Origin: Symbiodinium natans | Lineage: Eukaryota; Sar; Dinophyceae; Suessiales; Symbiodiniaceae | Reading direction: 5' to 3' | DNA: 64,000 bases | Assembly (NCBI GenBank): GCA_905221605.1 | Contig: CAJNDS010000209.1 | Span: 1-64,000, forward strand | Shown: in pieces, positions 1 to 11,719 of the stretch | Numbering within the stretch: position 1 is the first letter of the stretch | How the letters are laid out: each line of letters opens with the position of its first letter | The notes under the pieces: model-generated | What the model was told of the DNA's origin: nothing | Databases searched by the model: none | What the model saw: the letters and a program-made list of their open reading frames with translations, nothing else | Program-made: the position numbers and the translations under genes

Positions 1-455
1 GACGACAATGCGCGACGACGCCGACAACGCCGACGACGACGCGCGCGACGACGACGACGCGTCACGACGACGACACGCGACGACGACTTCGCACGACGAC
101 GACGACGCCGCACACGACGCACGACGCGCGAGACATGCGACGCCCGAAACACGACGCACGACGACGACGACGACGCCCGACGACGACGACGATACCCGAC
201 GCCCGACGCCCGACGCCCGACGCCCGACGAAAGACGCCCGACGCCCGACGCACGACGCACGACGCACGTCGCAAGACGCACGACCCACGACGCGCGACGC
301 ACGACGACGACGCCCGACGACGACGACGACGACACCCGACGACGACCACGACGACGACGACTGACGACGACGACGACGACGACGAACGACGCACGACGCA
401 CGACGCACGACCCACGACGCACGACGCACGACGGACGACGCGCGACGGACGACGC

Positions 456-523
<68 letters not shown>

Positions 524-581
524 CACGACGACCACGACGACCACGACGACGACGACGACGACGACGCACGACGACGACGAC
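1..581. repeat. ACG/GAC triplet and CGACGCM heptamer low-complexity tract
   Basis: Nearly 580 bases consist of GAC/ACG triplets interrupted by runs of the 7-mers CGACGCC and CGACGCA. Long open frames here encode only Asp/Arg/Thr or Val/Ser homopolymer-like strings, so I read it as simple-sequence DNA rather than a gene. It runs off the left edge of the window. Confidence 0.9.
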
Positions 582-766
582 CTGGTAATGCCAGGTAATG
601 CGCTTTGTAATGCCATAAAACAAAGCACGCTCGTAATATCCTGGTAATGCCAGGTGATGCGCTCATCTTGGAAGTGAAGTAAAAGTCCTGTTTAATATTT
701 TAGCTTTGTAATGCCACAAAACAAAGCACGATTGAAAACAATGAAAGCATGCAATGAAAGCATGCA
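582..766. repeat. Duplicated small hairpins (CTGGTAATGCCAG and GCTTTGT...ACAAAGC)
   Basis: CTGGTAATGCCAGG, itself an inverted repeat (CTGG/CCAG), occurs at about 582 and 641. A second unit, GCTTTGTAATGCCA followed by ACAAAGCACG, occurs at about 602-629 and 703-730; its ends (GCTTTGT and ACAAAGC) are complementary. ATGAAAGCATGCA is then repeated twice at 741-766. It is a cluster of direct repeats whose units are hairpins; no coding content is visible. Confidence 0.7.
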
Positions 767-844
767 GCAACATGGCACATGATCAACACCTGAACTCAAC
801 GGTTCAAGCGGTCAACAATGCTTCGACATTTTCGGCCACCCAGC

Positions 845-1192
845 ACCCTAAATTTTCCGGAAATTTAGGGAGCTGGGCCGTGGCTTCTGAACATGATCAG
901 GCTGCATCCGTTTCCTAAATTTCCTGAAAATTTTGGGTGTGTAAATTTTCGGAAAATTTAGGAAAGCGATGAAGCAAATTTTCCGGAAATTTAGGGACCG
1001 AGGCTTCGGGCTACCCGGAACCAGAAATTTTCCAGAAATTTAGGGGAGCGAATCCGGCTTGCGGCCGTCGAAGAGGCCCAGCCTTTCAAAGGGCACAGCC
1101 CAAGCCCCAAAATTTCCCGGAAATTTTGGGTCCCGGGTAGGCCAAAGCGGCTTGCTCGCCGGGGTCCAGAAATTTCCGGAAAATTTTGGGGC
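845..1192. repeat. Seven clustered copies of an AAATTTTCCGGAAATTT palindrome
   Basis: Variants of CCTAAATTTTCCGGAAATTTAGGG centre near 859, 925, 952, 986, 1034, 1118 and 1179. Each is an imperfect palindrome around CCGG (or CTG, CCAG, TCGG), and the outer CCTAAA/TTTAGGG ends resemble telomere heptamers. Spacer DNA between copies is GC-rich and unrelated. ORFs across this block exist only because the repeats lack stops. Confidence 0.8.
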
Positions 1193-2523
1193 TGGGGCAC
1201 TCCGAGGCGTGACGCACCGCATAGGGCTGGTTTGACCGTAGCGTTTTATAGAGTAGATATTCCTAGAAGATCTTATAAAAAGAATCCCCAAAAACAAGGA
1301 TACAATCTTAGGGGTCCAAGATAGAGTCCCATTATTTTATTAGAATTTCTAGGAAGGAGAAGCTCAAGTTTAAGCTTTGGGGTCCAAGAAAGGACTATAT
1401 ATCATTCTTACCGGTTAGGTTTCCCTCATTGAATTCATAAGTGGCCCAAGCAGTGCACACTTTCAGTTCTATAGGGGGGGGATTATAATATCCAAAAAAG
1501 TGTAAAGTGCACTCACTCAGGTACTAAGGAGAGAATCAAATATAAATTTTGTGCTAATAAGGAAAAGGGGTTGCAAATCATCAATAATAAAAGGATCAAA
1601 GTCTGTCTGCTCAGAACCGAAGAATCTTGTTCTTGCCATCCCAACACGCCGTCCCTTCCAAGCAGAAGGCGTCGAAGCGCATGGACCCCTGGCGCCCAAG
1701 CGTTTGGGGTCCATTCCGCTGGGTGTCGGCATGGCCTGCACCTGCTTAGTTGTCCAGTATCCCAAGAAACCCTAAGCCCTAAACCCTAAATCCCTTCATA
1801 TTCCCAAAGGTTAACCTTTGGGATTAAATAGGGATTACAAGGCACCCAACAGGGTAAATGGTTACATGTTCTACCTCTAAGCCCAGGTTCCCCAGTAGCC
1901 TGAAAATAGACAGGCGTTTTTGAGGGCTAAGAGCTCAGGGTTCCCGAGGAACCCAGAATGAAAAGAATTTGTTGATAGGGTTTGACGGTTTGACTGGGTC
2001 AGTGATCCTAAACCCTAAACCCTAAATTGCTCACCCCAAAAGCAAAACTCATTCCACAAAGGTAAACCCTAAACCCTAAACCCTAAACCCTAAACCCCAG
2101 GGTTTGGGGTTCAGCGTCTCAGGGTTCAGGGTTTAGGGTTCGAGTTTATGGTTTGGGAGGTTTGGGGTTTGGGGGGTTTGGGGTCTCGGGTTTGAGGGGG
2201 TTTAGGGCTTAAGGTTGGGACTTGGCGTTTGCGTGTGACAGGGTTAGGGGGGTATTTAGGCTTCGTACTGGTTTTGGGGGCCCACAATCCCGCTTGCAGG
2301 GAGAAGAGCTGGACTGCAGGAGTTGCTTCACCACGGTCTGCAAATATAATACAGGTCCATTACCTCCCCGGGCTCCAAGACAACCCAAATCAAGGGACTA
2401 AAGGAGGGACCCTTAGAAGGGACCAAGGAGTTGGATTATAGGGGCTATAGAAGGTATATAGAGAAGAACAGCTCAAAGGAGGTACGGTACCCTAGACCCT
2501 AAACTTGTGATGTCCACCCTTTG

Positions 2524-2620
2524 TACTAACAGTCCTTAATAGGATTACAATAGGGGGTATGACAATCCCTATTAACAGGATCATAATAGGGGTATGACAA
2601 TCCCTATTAAGGACTGTTAT
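2524..2620. mobile_element. MITE-like element, family 2 (AACAGTCCTTAATAGG termini)
   Basis: AACAGTCCTTAATAGG at 2528-2543 is mirrored exactly by CCTATTAAGGACTGTT at 2603-2618. Inside, ATAGGGGTATGACAATCCC-type sequence is present twice as a direct repeat. About 95 bp with 16-bp perfect inverted ends and no ORF, so it is best read as a miniature non-autonomous inverted-repeat element. A second copy lies at about 25220-25283. Confidence 0.6.
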
Positions 2621-5600
2621 ACTAGCCCTAAACCCTAAACACTCAGCAGACTAAGCCCCCCAAAAGCAGGCATCTTGGAGTCCCAAAGGCACATTAAAAT
2701 TGACCTTGCTGCCCTCGAAAGAAGGGAAAGTCCTTTAGGGTTTAGGGTTTAGGGTTTAGGGTTTAGGGTTTAGGGTGTGGGTTTCGGGTTTAGGGCTTGG
2801 GGTCGACTCTAGAAGAACAGCTCAGCCGCAGCCTGAGTACGACGACACTACGCCTGTCATCTGCTAGCCTGCTCCAATTAGGGAAGAGCAGAACTTTCCA
2901 GTTCGAGAGCCTCCGCACACTGTACAAGTTGGCACCCTATCTCCTCAAAATGGCCGGAGTCGGAGTGAGAAACGGGTGCAAAGGGGCTGAGACACAAGCC
3001 TTTCTTCCCTGCCCAGCCACTGAGGGAACTCAGCAGCACTCTTATCTGCAGCCAGGTTTGGCAAGGTGCTTCGGAAAGCAGTCGGTCATCATAAGCCTGC
3101 TGTGCGGATTAGGATTTAAGCAACAGGGCGGGGGAGCGGGGGAGGGAGGGCCAGCTTATCTTATACTAAACCCTAAACCCTAACCCGCAGACCATAAAGC
3201 CCAAACTCTAAACCCCGGAACCCCTAAACCCTCGACCTTACCCCGTCCGCCCCGGGTAGGTCAGGAGGCATGATTTCGTTCCTAAACCTACTAAACTGCT
3301 AAACCATAAACACCCTAACAAACCCTAACCCAGAATCCGAAGCCCTCACCCTAAACCCTAACCCCTAAACCCTAAACTCTAAACCCTAAACCCTAAACCA
3401 ATCCCAGCTGCAACATGGCTGTACCGGGCTACAGGTCCGGCCACATAGAGGGCCTAACGAACAATACAAAACACTCTTGGGCTGCAGGTTCGCACAGCCC
3501 TTTGCCCTAAGGCTCCAAATAGCCCAAAGTAGGTAATACCCTAATCCCTAAACCCTCACAGAAATTTTGCTGGGAGCCTTGGGCGTCTTGCATGCACTTT
3601 TATTGAACTTGCAGACGAATTGCTACACCGCGATCTCTGACATACATGGCTTTCTCAGGCTTTGGTTTCGGGAGCTGATTTCAGACCTCTGGGTTTACCC
3701 CCCTACAGACCCTAAACCCTAAAACCTGAACCCTTAACCCTATAGAAATGCATGAAAGTAAGGATCCCTAACTGGGCTCTCTTTGGGTAGGGTGTTGAGG
3801 TTTTTGGCGGGTGTTGTGGATGCCTTTCACGTGTTGGAAAGAGGTTGCCAGCAGGTCAGTTTCGGGCACAGGGTTTCAGTTTGCGGGTATAGATGCACTT
3901 TGCGCTCAACTCCCCCCCCGACCCCACCCGGTAGAGCCCTAATCCCTAAACTCCTCTCTGCCGCTTCACGGCAACGAGGCCGCAGCTCGAAAATGTTTGG
4001 GGCTGCCCAGAAGGGCCTCAAGGAACATACCTTGAACAATACTGAGGATCCTATGATAGAATGGGAGGTAAATTCCTTCCTAGAGGGGCATCTTCGGGCC
4101 CTCTGCGTTAGTGTTTAGGGTGCGCTGGAGACTTCATTCACGCCTAGGCGGATTTGGGGATTTAGAGCTGGGTAAGGTCTCGGGTTCCGAGATTAAAGCT
4201 CGGATTGATCAATCGGTTGCCGGGCAATCGACATCACCCCGAATCCAAATCCTGAATCCTAAACCCTAAATCCTGAACCCTAGGCACCCTATAACCCCAA
4301 AAACCCTAAATTAGACCCAAGAGTAACCTAGTAATAGAAAGGGTACCCTTTTTGGTTTTAAGGGGACTTTAAGGGAACCCCAACCCTAAAACAAGGAAAT
4401 GAGGGCCTACTCCGGGTCCTAGCAACATCCCTCAGCGCGAAAGTCGAGTGCGTACCCGAGTTTCGCGGGTTTCGGGGTGACGCGATTTCTAAGGGTCCAT
4501 GTACCTAAATTGGAGGCTGCGAAAATAAGGGGGCCCTAATAAATACAGAGTAGGATTCCCTAAAAGAACAAGGAGCCCAATAAGGTGCCCGTAATTTCGG
4601 AAAACCCTCAAGTAGGAATTACTTTCTCAGGTTGGAGCCATGGGCCCTTAGTTGTGTGGTTCCCTTACCCTTGTTTATGTATAGTGTATTGTACGGTTAT
4701 ATAACAAGGGACCCACATTAAGGGCCCATACTTGGAACATGCGTCCAACCCTCAATCTTAAACTTCGAAATCCTAAGCCCTAAACCCTACGTGGACGAGG
4801 TTCATGGTACTTGTTCAACCCAATTAAGACTGCGCTTATCACTCAAGTATAGCCATGTTAGGGCACTTAAGGGGCTTAGAAGTGGGTTTTAAGTGCAGTT
4901 ACATATACCATACTACTACAGGGTTTAGGGTTTAGGGAAACCTTTAGGGTTTAGGGTTTAGGGTCTAGGGTTTAGGGTTTAGGGATACTTGGGCCGCAAA
5001 GTCCCTACAGTAAACTCCAGCAAGTTGGAACCTACTTCACCCCATACCCCAAACGGTCTACTAAAGGGAATCCTAGCTCTAGTCATCCTTAAACCATGCT
5101 CCCACTTTCTGGAGTTTACTGTATATAGGAAGCACTTTAAGGCCCAAGTATCTCAGGTTTTCAAATTAGGGCTTTGGGCTTCTTTGGGGACGGTCCGTCC
5201 CTTCATCGCGAGCCTGGAGCCAGAATCCAGAGACGCGGCACTCCACACGTGTGTCGCACTGTGGGAACTTCTCCGGCTTCTTCGGCTTCTTCGTTTCCCT
5301 ACTACCCCCCTCTAGACTACCCCCCCTCGCTTCCCCCTTAAATTTCCTCAACTAGGCTTAGTTATCCCTAAATAGTCTTGATTATGGGGGGGACCTGAAG
5401 GGGGTTGTATAGAGGGGGTAGTTGGGGAATCCATGACTCCAAGACCCTCTGCTATCCGGGCTGCCCACTGTCCGGCCCCTGCGACTTGTCATGAGTGCAG
5501 CTACTTTATACTGGGGGGTTTGTGATTCGGGGGCTTAGGGCAGTCGACGTAAACACTGCTGTCTAAAACCCTAAACCGCTCACATGCAAGTTGCAGGGGC

Positions 5601-6558
5601 GTGCCGAACGGCAGAATTTTTCAGTTCTGAGACCTGCTGCGCAACACCTTCTACGTCTACCGAGCCCTAAACCCTAAACCCAAGAGCCTTAAACCCTCAC
5701 CTACATGGGGCCCTAGAAACCCTGCACCCCTAAATCCCTTCCCGTAAACCCTAAACCCGAAACCCTAAACCCCAAATCCCTTCCCCTAAACGCTAAACCC
5801 TACATGACAATCCCCCAAGGGACCTTAAGATGTTGAAGCTGCCCCTCAGGGTCTTGCGGCAGTTGCCTTGGTGCTGGCATGGGTTTAGGGCATAGGGTTT
5901 ATTCGAACTGTGAAGCAACGAAGCTTGCAGGTCTTTACGGGCTAACATACCTAATTATCATGGCCAATTAAAACTGTAATTACAAGGTATAACTGGTTAA
6001 TAAGTACCATGAACTCCAAGTAGTAGGGAACCCTGAGGGGGGGTGGTAGGGGAACCCATGAAACCACCTTGGCTGCGAGTCCGCCTTCGCCGCTAGGGTT
6101 TCTAGGTTCAGGGTTTGGCGCTAAGGATTCCGAACTAAGAGCCTTTAGGGTTTTCGGGTCTTAGGGTTTAGGGTTTGGGGTTTGGGGCTTCTTAAACTCA
6201 ATCAGAAAGCTACAAAATACCCCCCAGAGGGAGCTCAAAGTCTCTAGCTTATGAAGTTTAAGCTGTTCCGGGGTTTCTTCTACATGAGACTCAAAGAACG
6301 TACCAATTCAGGGATTGACTAGTCGTGCCCTCAGACGTCTGTGGGGCACCCTAAATCCTAAACCCTACGAACCCTAAATCCGACAGCCTCTACCTAAACC
6401 CTGTCGAGCTTCGGGTCCAACATCACCCTCGCCACCCCGGGACCCTGAATTTTCACACGCTGAACCCCTAAACCTTGAAGCCCCCCCCTCCTCCCTAAGG
6501 CCCAAAATAGCTCAAAAGCCGCAGTCTCGCTGGTTTAGTTGCCCTAAGTTCTGGAGGA

Positions 6559-6669
6559 ACCCAAAGAGCCGAATACCCCTCAATACACGAACCTTCCTTA
6601 ATTTATTTTGTTATCCTTAATATCAGCTACGGTAGATTCCAGATGTAAGGGGTATTGGGCTCTTTGGGC
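6559..6669. mobile_element. MITE-like element, family 1 copy A
   Basis: The left end CCCAAAGAGCCGAATACCCC and the right end GGGGTATTGGGCTCTTTGGG are inverted repeats (one mismatch in 20) around about 70 bp of AT-rich DNA. Two related copies are at 7399-7483 and 10266-10420, so the inverted ends belong to a family and are not a chance palindrome. Confidence 0.6.
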
Positions 6670-7398
6670 AGAGTATCTCTGTGTCGTGTGGCGCCTCGGC
6701 CTCAGTAACTCAACCCGAAACCGTAACATTCTCAACTTTTAAGCCCCATTTAGGTTTTAGGGCCACTTTGGGGTACAGGGGTTAGGGTTTAGGGTTTAGG
6801 GTTTAGAGTTACTTGGAAGCCCTTTCGACTTCGCAAGTAGGGTTCGGAAGGCCCTTTCCCTTGCAGGACCCCGTCAGCCTTTCTGGCCTTCAAGTCCCTC
6901 AGGCTCTAACCCTACCGAAATCTGGAACTCTTGGGCCCCAAAGTACCTCCTATTTAGGGACTTTGGGGCCCAAGTACATAATACTGAGGCACATGGACTT
7001 TTAGGATAAGGACGCTTATATTTTAGGGCTTTTGGGTTTACAGGCCCTCTGAAATGAGCTTGCAGAGCTGCCGTTTAGGGTTTAGGGTCCATTTTGTGGA
7101 ACTCTCTCACAACATCTCCTGCGAGAGCTACCATAGTCCCGCAATTTTCCGAGAGTGAGGTTCGAAGAAATATCTGCCATACACAACATGCCAACTATTC
7201 TAACGAAATTGGACGCACTATATCTATGTGATATATATATATATGTATATAAATGAAAAATACATGAAGAAATAAATGAAATAAATAAAAAAAATAACTG
7301 CAGATGTTGGCAAAAAAGATCTAACATGATTCGGCGAAAATCACTGCATGACGTGGACCTGTGTGGAAGATATAACCCATTGAAATGCCAAGTTTTCT

Positions 7399-7483
7399 AA
7401 GAGCCCATACCCCTTAATTTAATATCTCAAGTCATGTTAAGGATCCCAAGGTATATTCCTTAATTAAGGGGTATTGGGCTATT
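7399..7483. mobile_element. MITE-like element, family 1 copy B
   Basis: The left end AAGAGCCCATACCCCTTAA pairs with the right end TTAAGGGGTATTGGGCTATT. The interior is about 40 bp and includes AAGGATCCCAAGG. It shares the GAGCCCAATACCCCTTAA terminal consensus with the copies at 6559 and 10266. Confidence 0.6.
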
Positions 7484-9160
7484 TGGTTACCAAAACATGT
7501 CAGCTTGATCCCTGGCCCGCGGAACCTGCGGAAGCGGTGGCAGCATGTGGAGACGCGAGGCTCGGGCGGATAACCTCTTGGAGTACCTTCGCAGATTTCG
7601 ATGTTCAAACTTTTCGTAGCCCGGCAACCGTATGCTACTGGGATGGCCCCTAAGACTCTCTGACAGGGTTTGGGGTTTAGGGTTTAGGGTATATTCCTAA
7701 ATCTGATCCTCTTAAACCCAAGGAGGGAAAATATAGATCTCCCAAAGGCCTACGTATCACAAGGGTGCCCTGTTTGGGGTTGGTTCCTGTATACGGGAAC
7801 CTTGAACCCCAAAAAAAGGGCAAAAGGGTACCACTGGGCTATCAACTAATCCTAAACCCCCAAACCTCCTAAATCCTAAACCCCTTAAATCCTGAACCCT
7901 AAAATGCCCTAAAAACTCTTTGTAGGGTATAGGGAGATCCCGCAAAGGTATGAGGCTGTGCAAGAAGTGATTTCTTCCGATTCTCCGACTCCCAAAGCCC
8001 CAAGAAACTAAGCCTCAAGCGCTCCACCCAAAGCCCTGCTTAAGTTCGGCTAACATCTCTATAAGCCCCCGCAAACCCTAAACACGAAACAGTAAACCCT
8101 GAACCCTAAACCCGAAACAGCAAACCCTTAACCCTAAACCCGAAACAGTAAACCCTCAACCCCAAGATTTGGGGGTGCCGGCCGCACGTCCGAGGGCTTG
8201 GGAGGGGGGGCGGGGGGTGGTGGCGTATCAAAGACGGGGCCCTCACGCCAGGTTTAGGGTTCTTTGGGGCTTAGGGCTTAGTGCTTGGGGTTTGAAGGTT
8301 AGGATTTGGGGGTTTAGGGGTTTGGAGGTTAGGGCTTAGGGTTGGGGGGGGAAGGAATAGGGTCTAGGGGTTAGGGGCTAGTGGTTTGAGGTTGGGTGTT
8401 TGGTGCAGGTGCTCCCTAATTATCCGCAAGTTTACAGACCCAAACCCCTAAACCCCAAACCCTAAAGCCCCTCTATGTTAAGGGGGGGGGGGGGGGCGCC
8501 CCCTCACTACAACCTTACGAGCATGCTACCCTTTATGCCAACATATAACATTGAGTCCTAAACCCTAAACCTACACCCCTAAACCCTACACCCCTCAACC
8601 CTACGACCATCCACTTCCGTGCCAGGTTTTTGCTGAGCACTGCTGCTTTACAGGGGATTCGGGGCTAGTATGGGGGGTCGGAATAACTACTAATAGTATT
8701 CCCTTAAGGTCCCTCTTGAGTATACTATAATAACCCCCAAAACCCGATTCTAATTATTAAGGATAGTACCCCAATCCGTAATCTCCCCACCCCCCACCCC
8801 CGTCCCTTCTTCTCCACAAAACAGCGTGATGATGATTGCGATGAGGCTTTTTTGATTGTCACTATTATTCAGAATGCGTATATTAATATGCGTATCAATA
8901 TGAATGTACATAACGTAAAAAAGGGAAAACAAGAAATCAACATACAAACAGGTTTTAGGGCTTTCTGGCGTTTCTTGGAAGGGTAAGCAACCAAAGGGCA
9001 GGAGGCTTAGGGAAACCACTCTAAATCCTAGATCCCAAATCAAAAAAACCCTAAACTCTACACCCCAAACCCTAAACCCAATGCCCTTGGCACTCAATGC
9101 CCTGAGCTCTACTGCAAGCCGAACGTCTCTGCCGCTGCGAGGACATCCTCAGTCTGAACC

Positions 9161-9292
9161 CCCTAAACCCTAAACCCTAAACCCTAAACCCTAAACCCTA
9201 AACCCTGAACCCTGAACCCTGAACCCTGAACCCTGAACCCTGAACCCTGAACCCTGAACCCTGAACCCTGAACCCTGAACCCTGAACCCTGA
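9161..9292. repeat. Telomere-type array switching from CCCTAAA to CCCTGAA
   Basis: Six perfect CCCTAAA units (9161-9202) are followed without interruption by 12 perfect CCCTGAA units (9203-9286) and a partial one. The abrupt switch implies that a single-base variant heptamer was amplified in place by unequal exchange or replication slippage. Confidence 0.95.
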
Positions 9293-10265
9293 GCCCATGT
9301 CTGGATGACTCTCTGGGCTGCTGAGGTGAAGGGTTCGTGACGGGGCACGAATGCAGTGGAGCTAGACGTTGACTAGGGTTTAATGTTTGACGGTTTTAGG
9401 GTTAGGGTCTTAGGCCGGAGGAGGCTTTCAGGACTTTAATCCTAGGGGTTTAGGGTTTAGGGTTTGGGGTTTGGGGTTTTAGCATCTGAGGGCTTAAGAG
9501 TCTACGGATTTAGGGTTTACAGGCATAAAACGGTGAGCTTTAGTACACGCCACCTGCCCAATCGAGCTTGGCCCCCTTGCGGGGTACCCTTAATCTAAAG
9601 CAAGAATAATATAGTCTTGCTATTCCCCAAAGTGTTAGGCAAGCGAACAAAATCATGATATAGCTAAGGAGACCCGGCTGGCTGGGATTTTTGAAGTTTA
9701 GGGATTGAGGGTTCCAAACCCTAAACCCAAAACCAAATCCCTCAAGCCGTGCTGCTTCCCCCGGCGGGCCACCACCCACTCCCCTGTTGGAAGTAGGTCC
9801 AATTCATTCTGACTGTGAGCAAAGTCATAGGTCCCTTGTTTCGGGTTTATGGAACATCCGCGTATAGAGTTTAAGGAAAATGGCAGACCCCGAACCCCTC
9901 TGGCCAAATCTCCAGCGTCATGTCGGGGCAGAAGTCTGGGCTCTGGCGCGGAGGCTCGCTTTGGGCACGCCTCTCAGTGGGTGGCTCCTGCACCAAAGTG
10001 GAAGGAAACATGGCCTTCATTTACAAGGGCAATGACTGGAGGGTTGCAGGGTTTGAGGGCTCAGGGCTAAGGACCTGTGCGCCTAAGGCTACAGGGTTTA
10101 GGGTTTAGGGTTTGGGGGTTAGGGTTTGGGCTCCAGAGAGGTGGGGTTTAGGGTTTGGGCGCCAGAGAGAGGTGGGTGCACGAAATCCCCTGCGAACGCG
10201 GCCAATGTCAGCCTCTTTGAAGTCAAGGAAGGTGCGCTGAAGCTCCATCGCTCGTGGAGGCTGAG

Positions 10266-10420
10266 AGCCCAAAGAGCCCTTTGTACCCCTTAATTGCGGA
10301 AGATTCCTTATGAAGGATATCTATACATAATTTAAGGTGTATTCCTTAAAAGTCATATGAAGGATCCCTCTACAATCTAAGGTATGTTTCCTTAATTCAA
10401 GGGGTATAAAGGACTCTGGG
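10266..10420. mobile_element. MITE-like element, family 1 copy C
   Basis: The left end CCCAAAGAGCCCTTTGTACC and the right end GGTATAAAGGACTCTGGG are imperfect inverted repeats. They extend inward through CCCTTAATTGCGGAA and TTCCTTAATTCAAGGG. The interior (about 90 bp) holds further ATTCCTTA/TATGAAGGAT half-repeats. This is the longest of three related copies. Confidence 0.6.
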
Positions 10421-10997
10421 TATGCTTCCACGGTTCGAGATGGCTGCCGGTCCAGAAGATTCATGCGCACAACAAAGCCTAAACCCTCAGGGTTTAGGGT
10501 TTACTGTGTGGAGGCACCAGCCTAGGCACAGACGGGCAAGATAAACTGCTGTATAATTTCAGGAAGGTTATGGCGGGGGGCGGCCCAGGGTTTAGGGGTT
10601 TTTTTGGCACCCGACTAGCCACAGCACAGCGGGGTTTGAAGGTCGGCTCGGGAAAAGCTCGGGGAAAACTTAAACCCCAAGGCCAGGTTCAGGCTCGCCT
10701 CGAGGAAATCGCCCTACGGCATTCAGAGGAGGAAATACTAACGCTGATGGGGGCCCCCCTTTACTCCTCCTAACCAGAAACCAGAAGGACATCAAAACGA
10801 ACCCAAACCACCAAGCACAATCCGGTGAGGGGGACCAGGGGAGGCAGAATGTTCCAAAGCGGCGGCTTCGCAAGGCTTGATTGAGGTATCGTCTGAACCC
10901 AAGCCGCCCCCATAGCACCTAGCCCACTAGGCAGCAGACTCTCTCAGGCCTTACCCTCCAAGGTTTAGGAGGTTTAGGGTTTAGGGTTTTGGGTTTT

Positions 10998-11345
10998 GAG
11001 TTAGATTTCTCTCTATTTCATTTGAGAAGATTTGTATTCTAAAACCTGCATTAATAAGGGTCCTGTATCTTCTCATGATATTCAATCCTTTTCAGATAGA
11101 TCGCCCATCAATTCATCTCGATCATCCATTTTCCCAACTAATTTCTCTAGAAATAAATATCGTATCTGTCATAGCCTTAATATGACAAACTCGAAGGAAA
11201 AGAAACAAATCTGATTCCTTCAAATACCGTAATAAAAATCTTTTCATAACGAATCAAAAGACATAAGATTAAGAATCTCAAGAATCTCCGATTCGAGATC
11301 ATCCTAATTGAGAATCAAGCAGATTCATTAACAAAATAATATATT
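10998..11345. other. AT-rich block without recognisable gene
   Basis: Base composition shifts abruptly from the GC-rich telomere-repeat field to AT-rich sequence containing ATTCA, GATTC and AGAATCTC motifs. A 60-codon open frame on the plus strand (11032-11214) has no recognisable motif and a composition expected from AT-rich DNA. An organellar or foreign insertion is possible, but nothing in it is diagnostic. Confidence 0.4.
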
Positions 11346-11719
11346 TACGAATTGGGCTAACGAAATATCATCCACGAATGCCATATCCTGATTCCAAAAT
11401 ACCACGAACACGATTTTCTTCAATTGCCAAAGTTCCCGCACCATTTTCTGATGAGAAAACCTCCGAGAATTTTCCATATGCAAGATCGCCATGGCCCTCG
11501 GGACAAGCAACACATCTGGAACAGTGGGGGACGAAGCCACACCAAAAAGACTTGGACGGATTTTCCAATCAACTTACCACCCACTTACCTGGACTCCACG
11601 CTAGAATGAAAACACTCCTTCCCGCAGCAGGCCCGCATGTCACCCGAAACAACAGAACTAGCGCTAAGCCTCTAGTGCTAAGCCTCTTGTTGTCGAAGAA
11701 TTCTCACTTTGGTATTCGA

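Larger units (their letters stand above)
1193..10997. repeat. Gene-poor field of degenerate telomere-type heptamers (TTTAGGG/CCCTAAA)
   Basis: Heptamers CCCTAAA and TTTAGGG, mostly one to six in a row and often mutated (CCCTGAA, CCCCAAA, TTTGGGG), occur throughout in both orientations. Clear short arrays are at about 2064-2098, 2737-2774, 3355-3398, 4920-4985, 6780-6807, 9161-9292 and 10090-10112. Between them lie unique stretches, oligo-G/C runs and MITE-like elements. I see no credible gene: ORFs are short and follow the repeats. TTTAGGG is the plant-type telomere unit also known from dinoflagellates. The block could be subtelomeric or simply interstitial. Confidence 0.75.

Noticed and set aside
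8-647. Long Asp/Thr/Arg-rich (plus) and Val-rich (minus) open frames
   Set aside because: They are direct translations of the ACG triplet/heptamer repeat; no non-repetitive coding sequence is attached.
9161-9292. CRISPR-like array of regular short repeats
   Set aside because: Heptamers are contiguous with no spacers; they are telomere-type tandem repeats.
11032-11214. 60-codon plus-strand frame in the AT-rich block
   Set aside because: No motif, AT-driven composition, wrong strand relative to neighbours.
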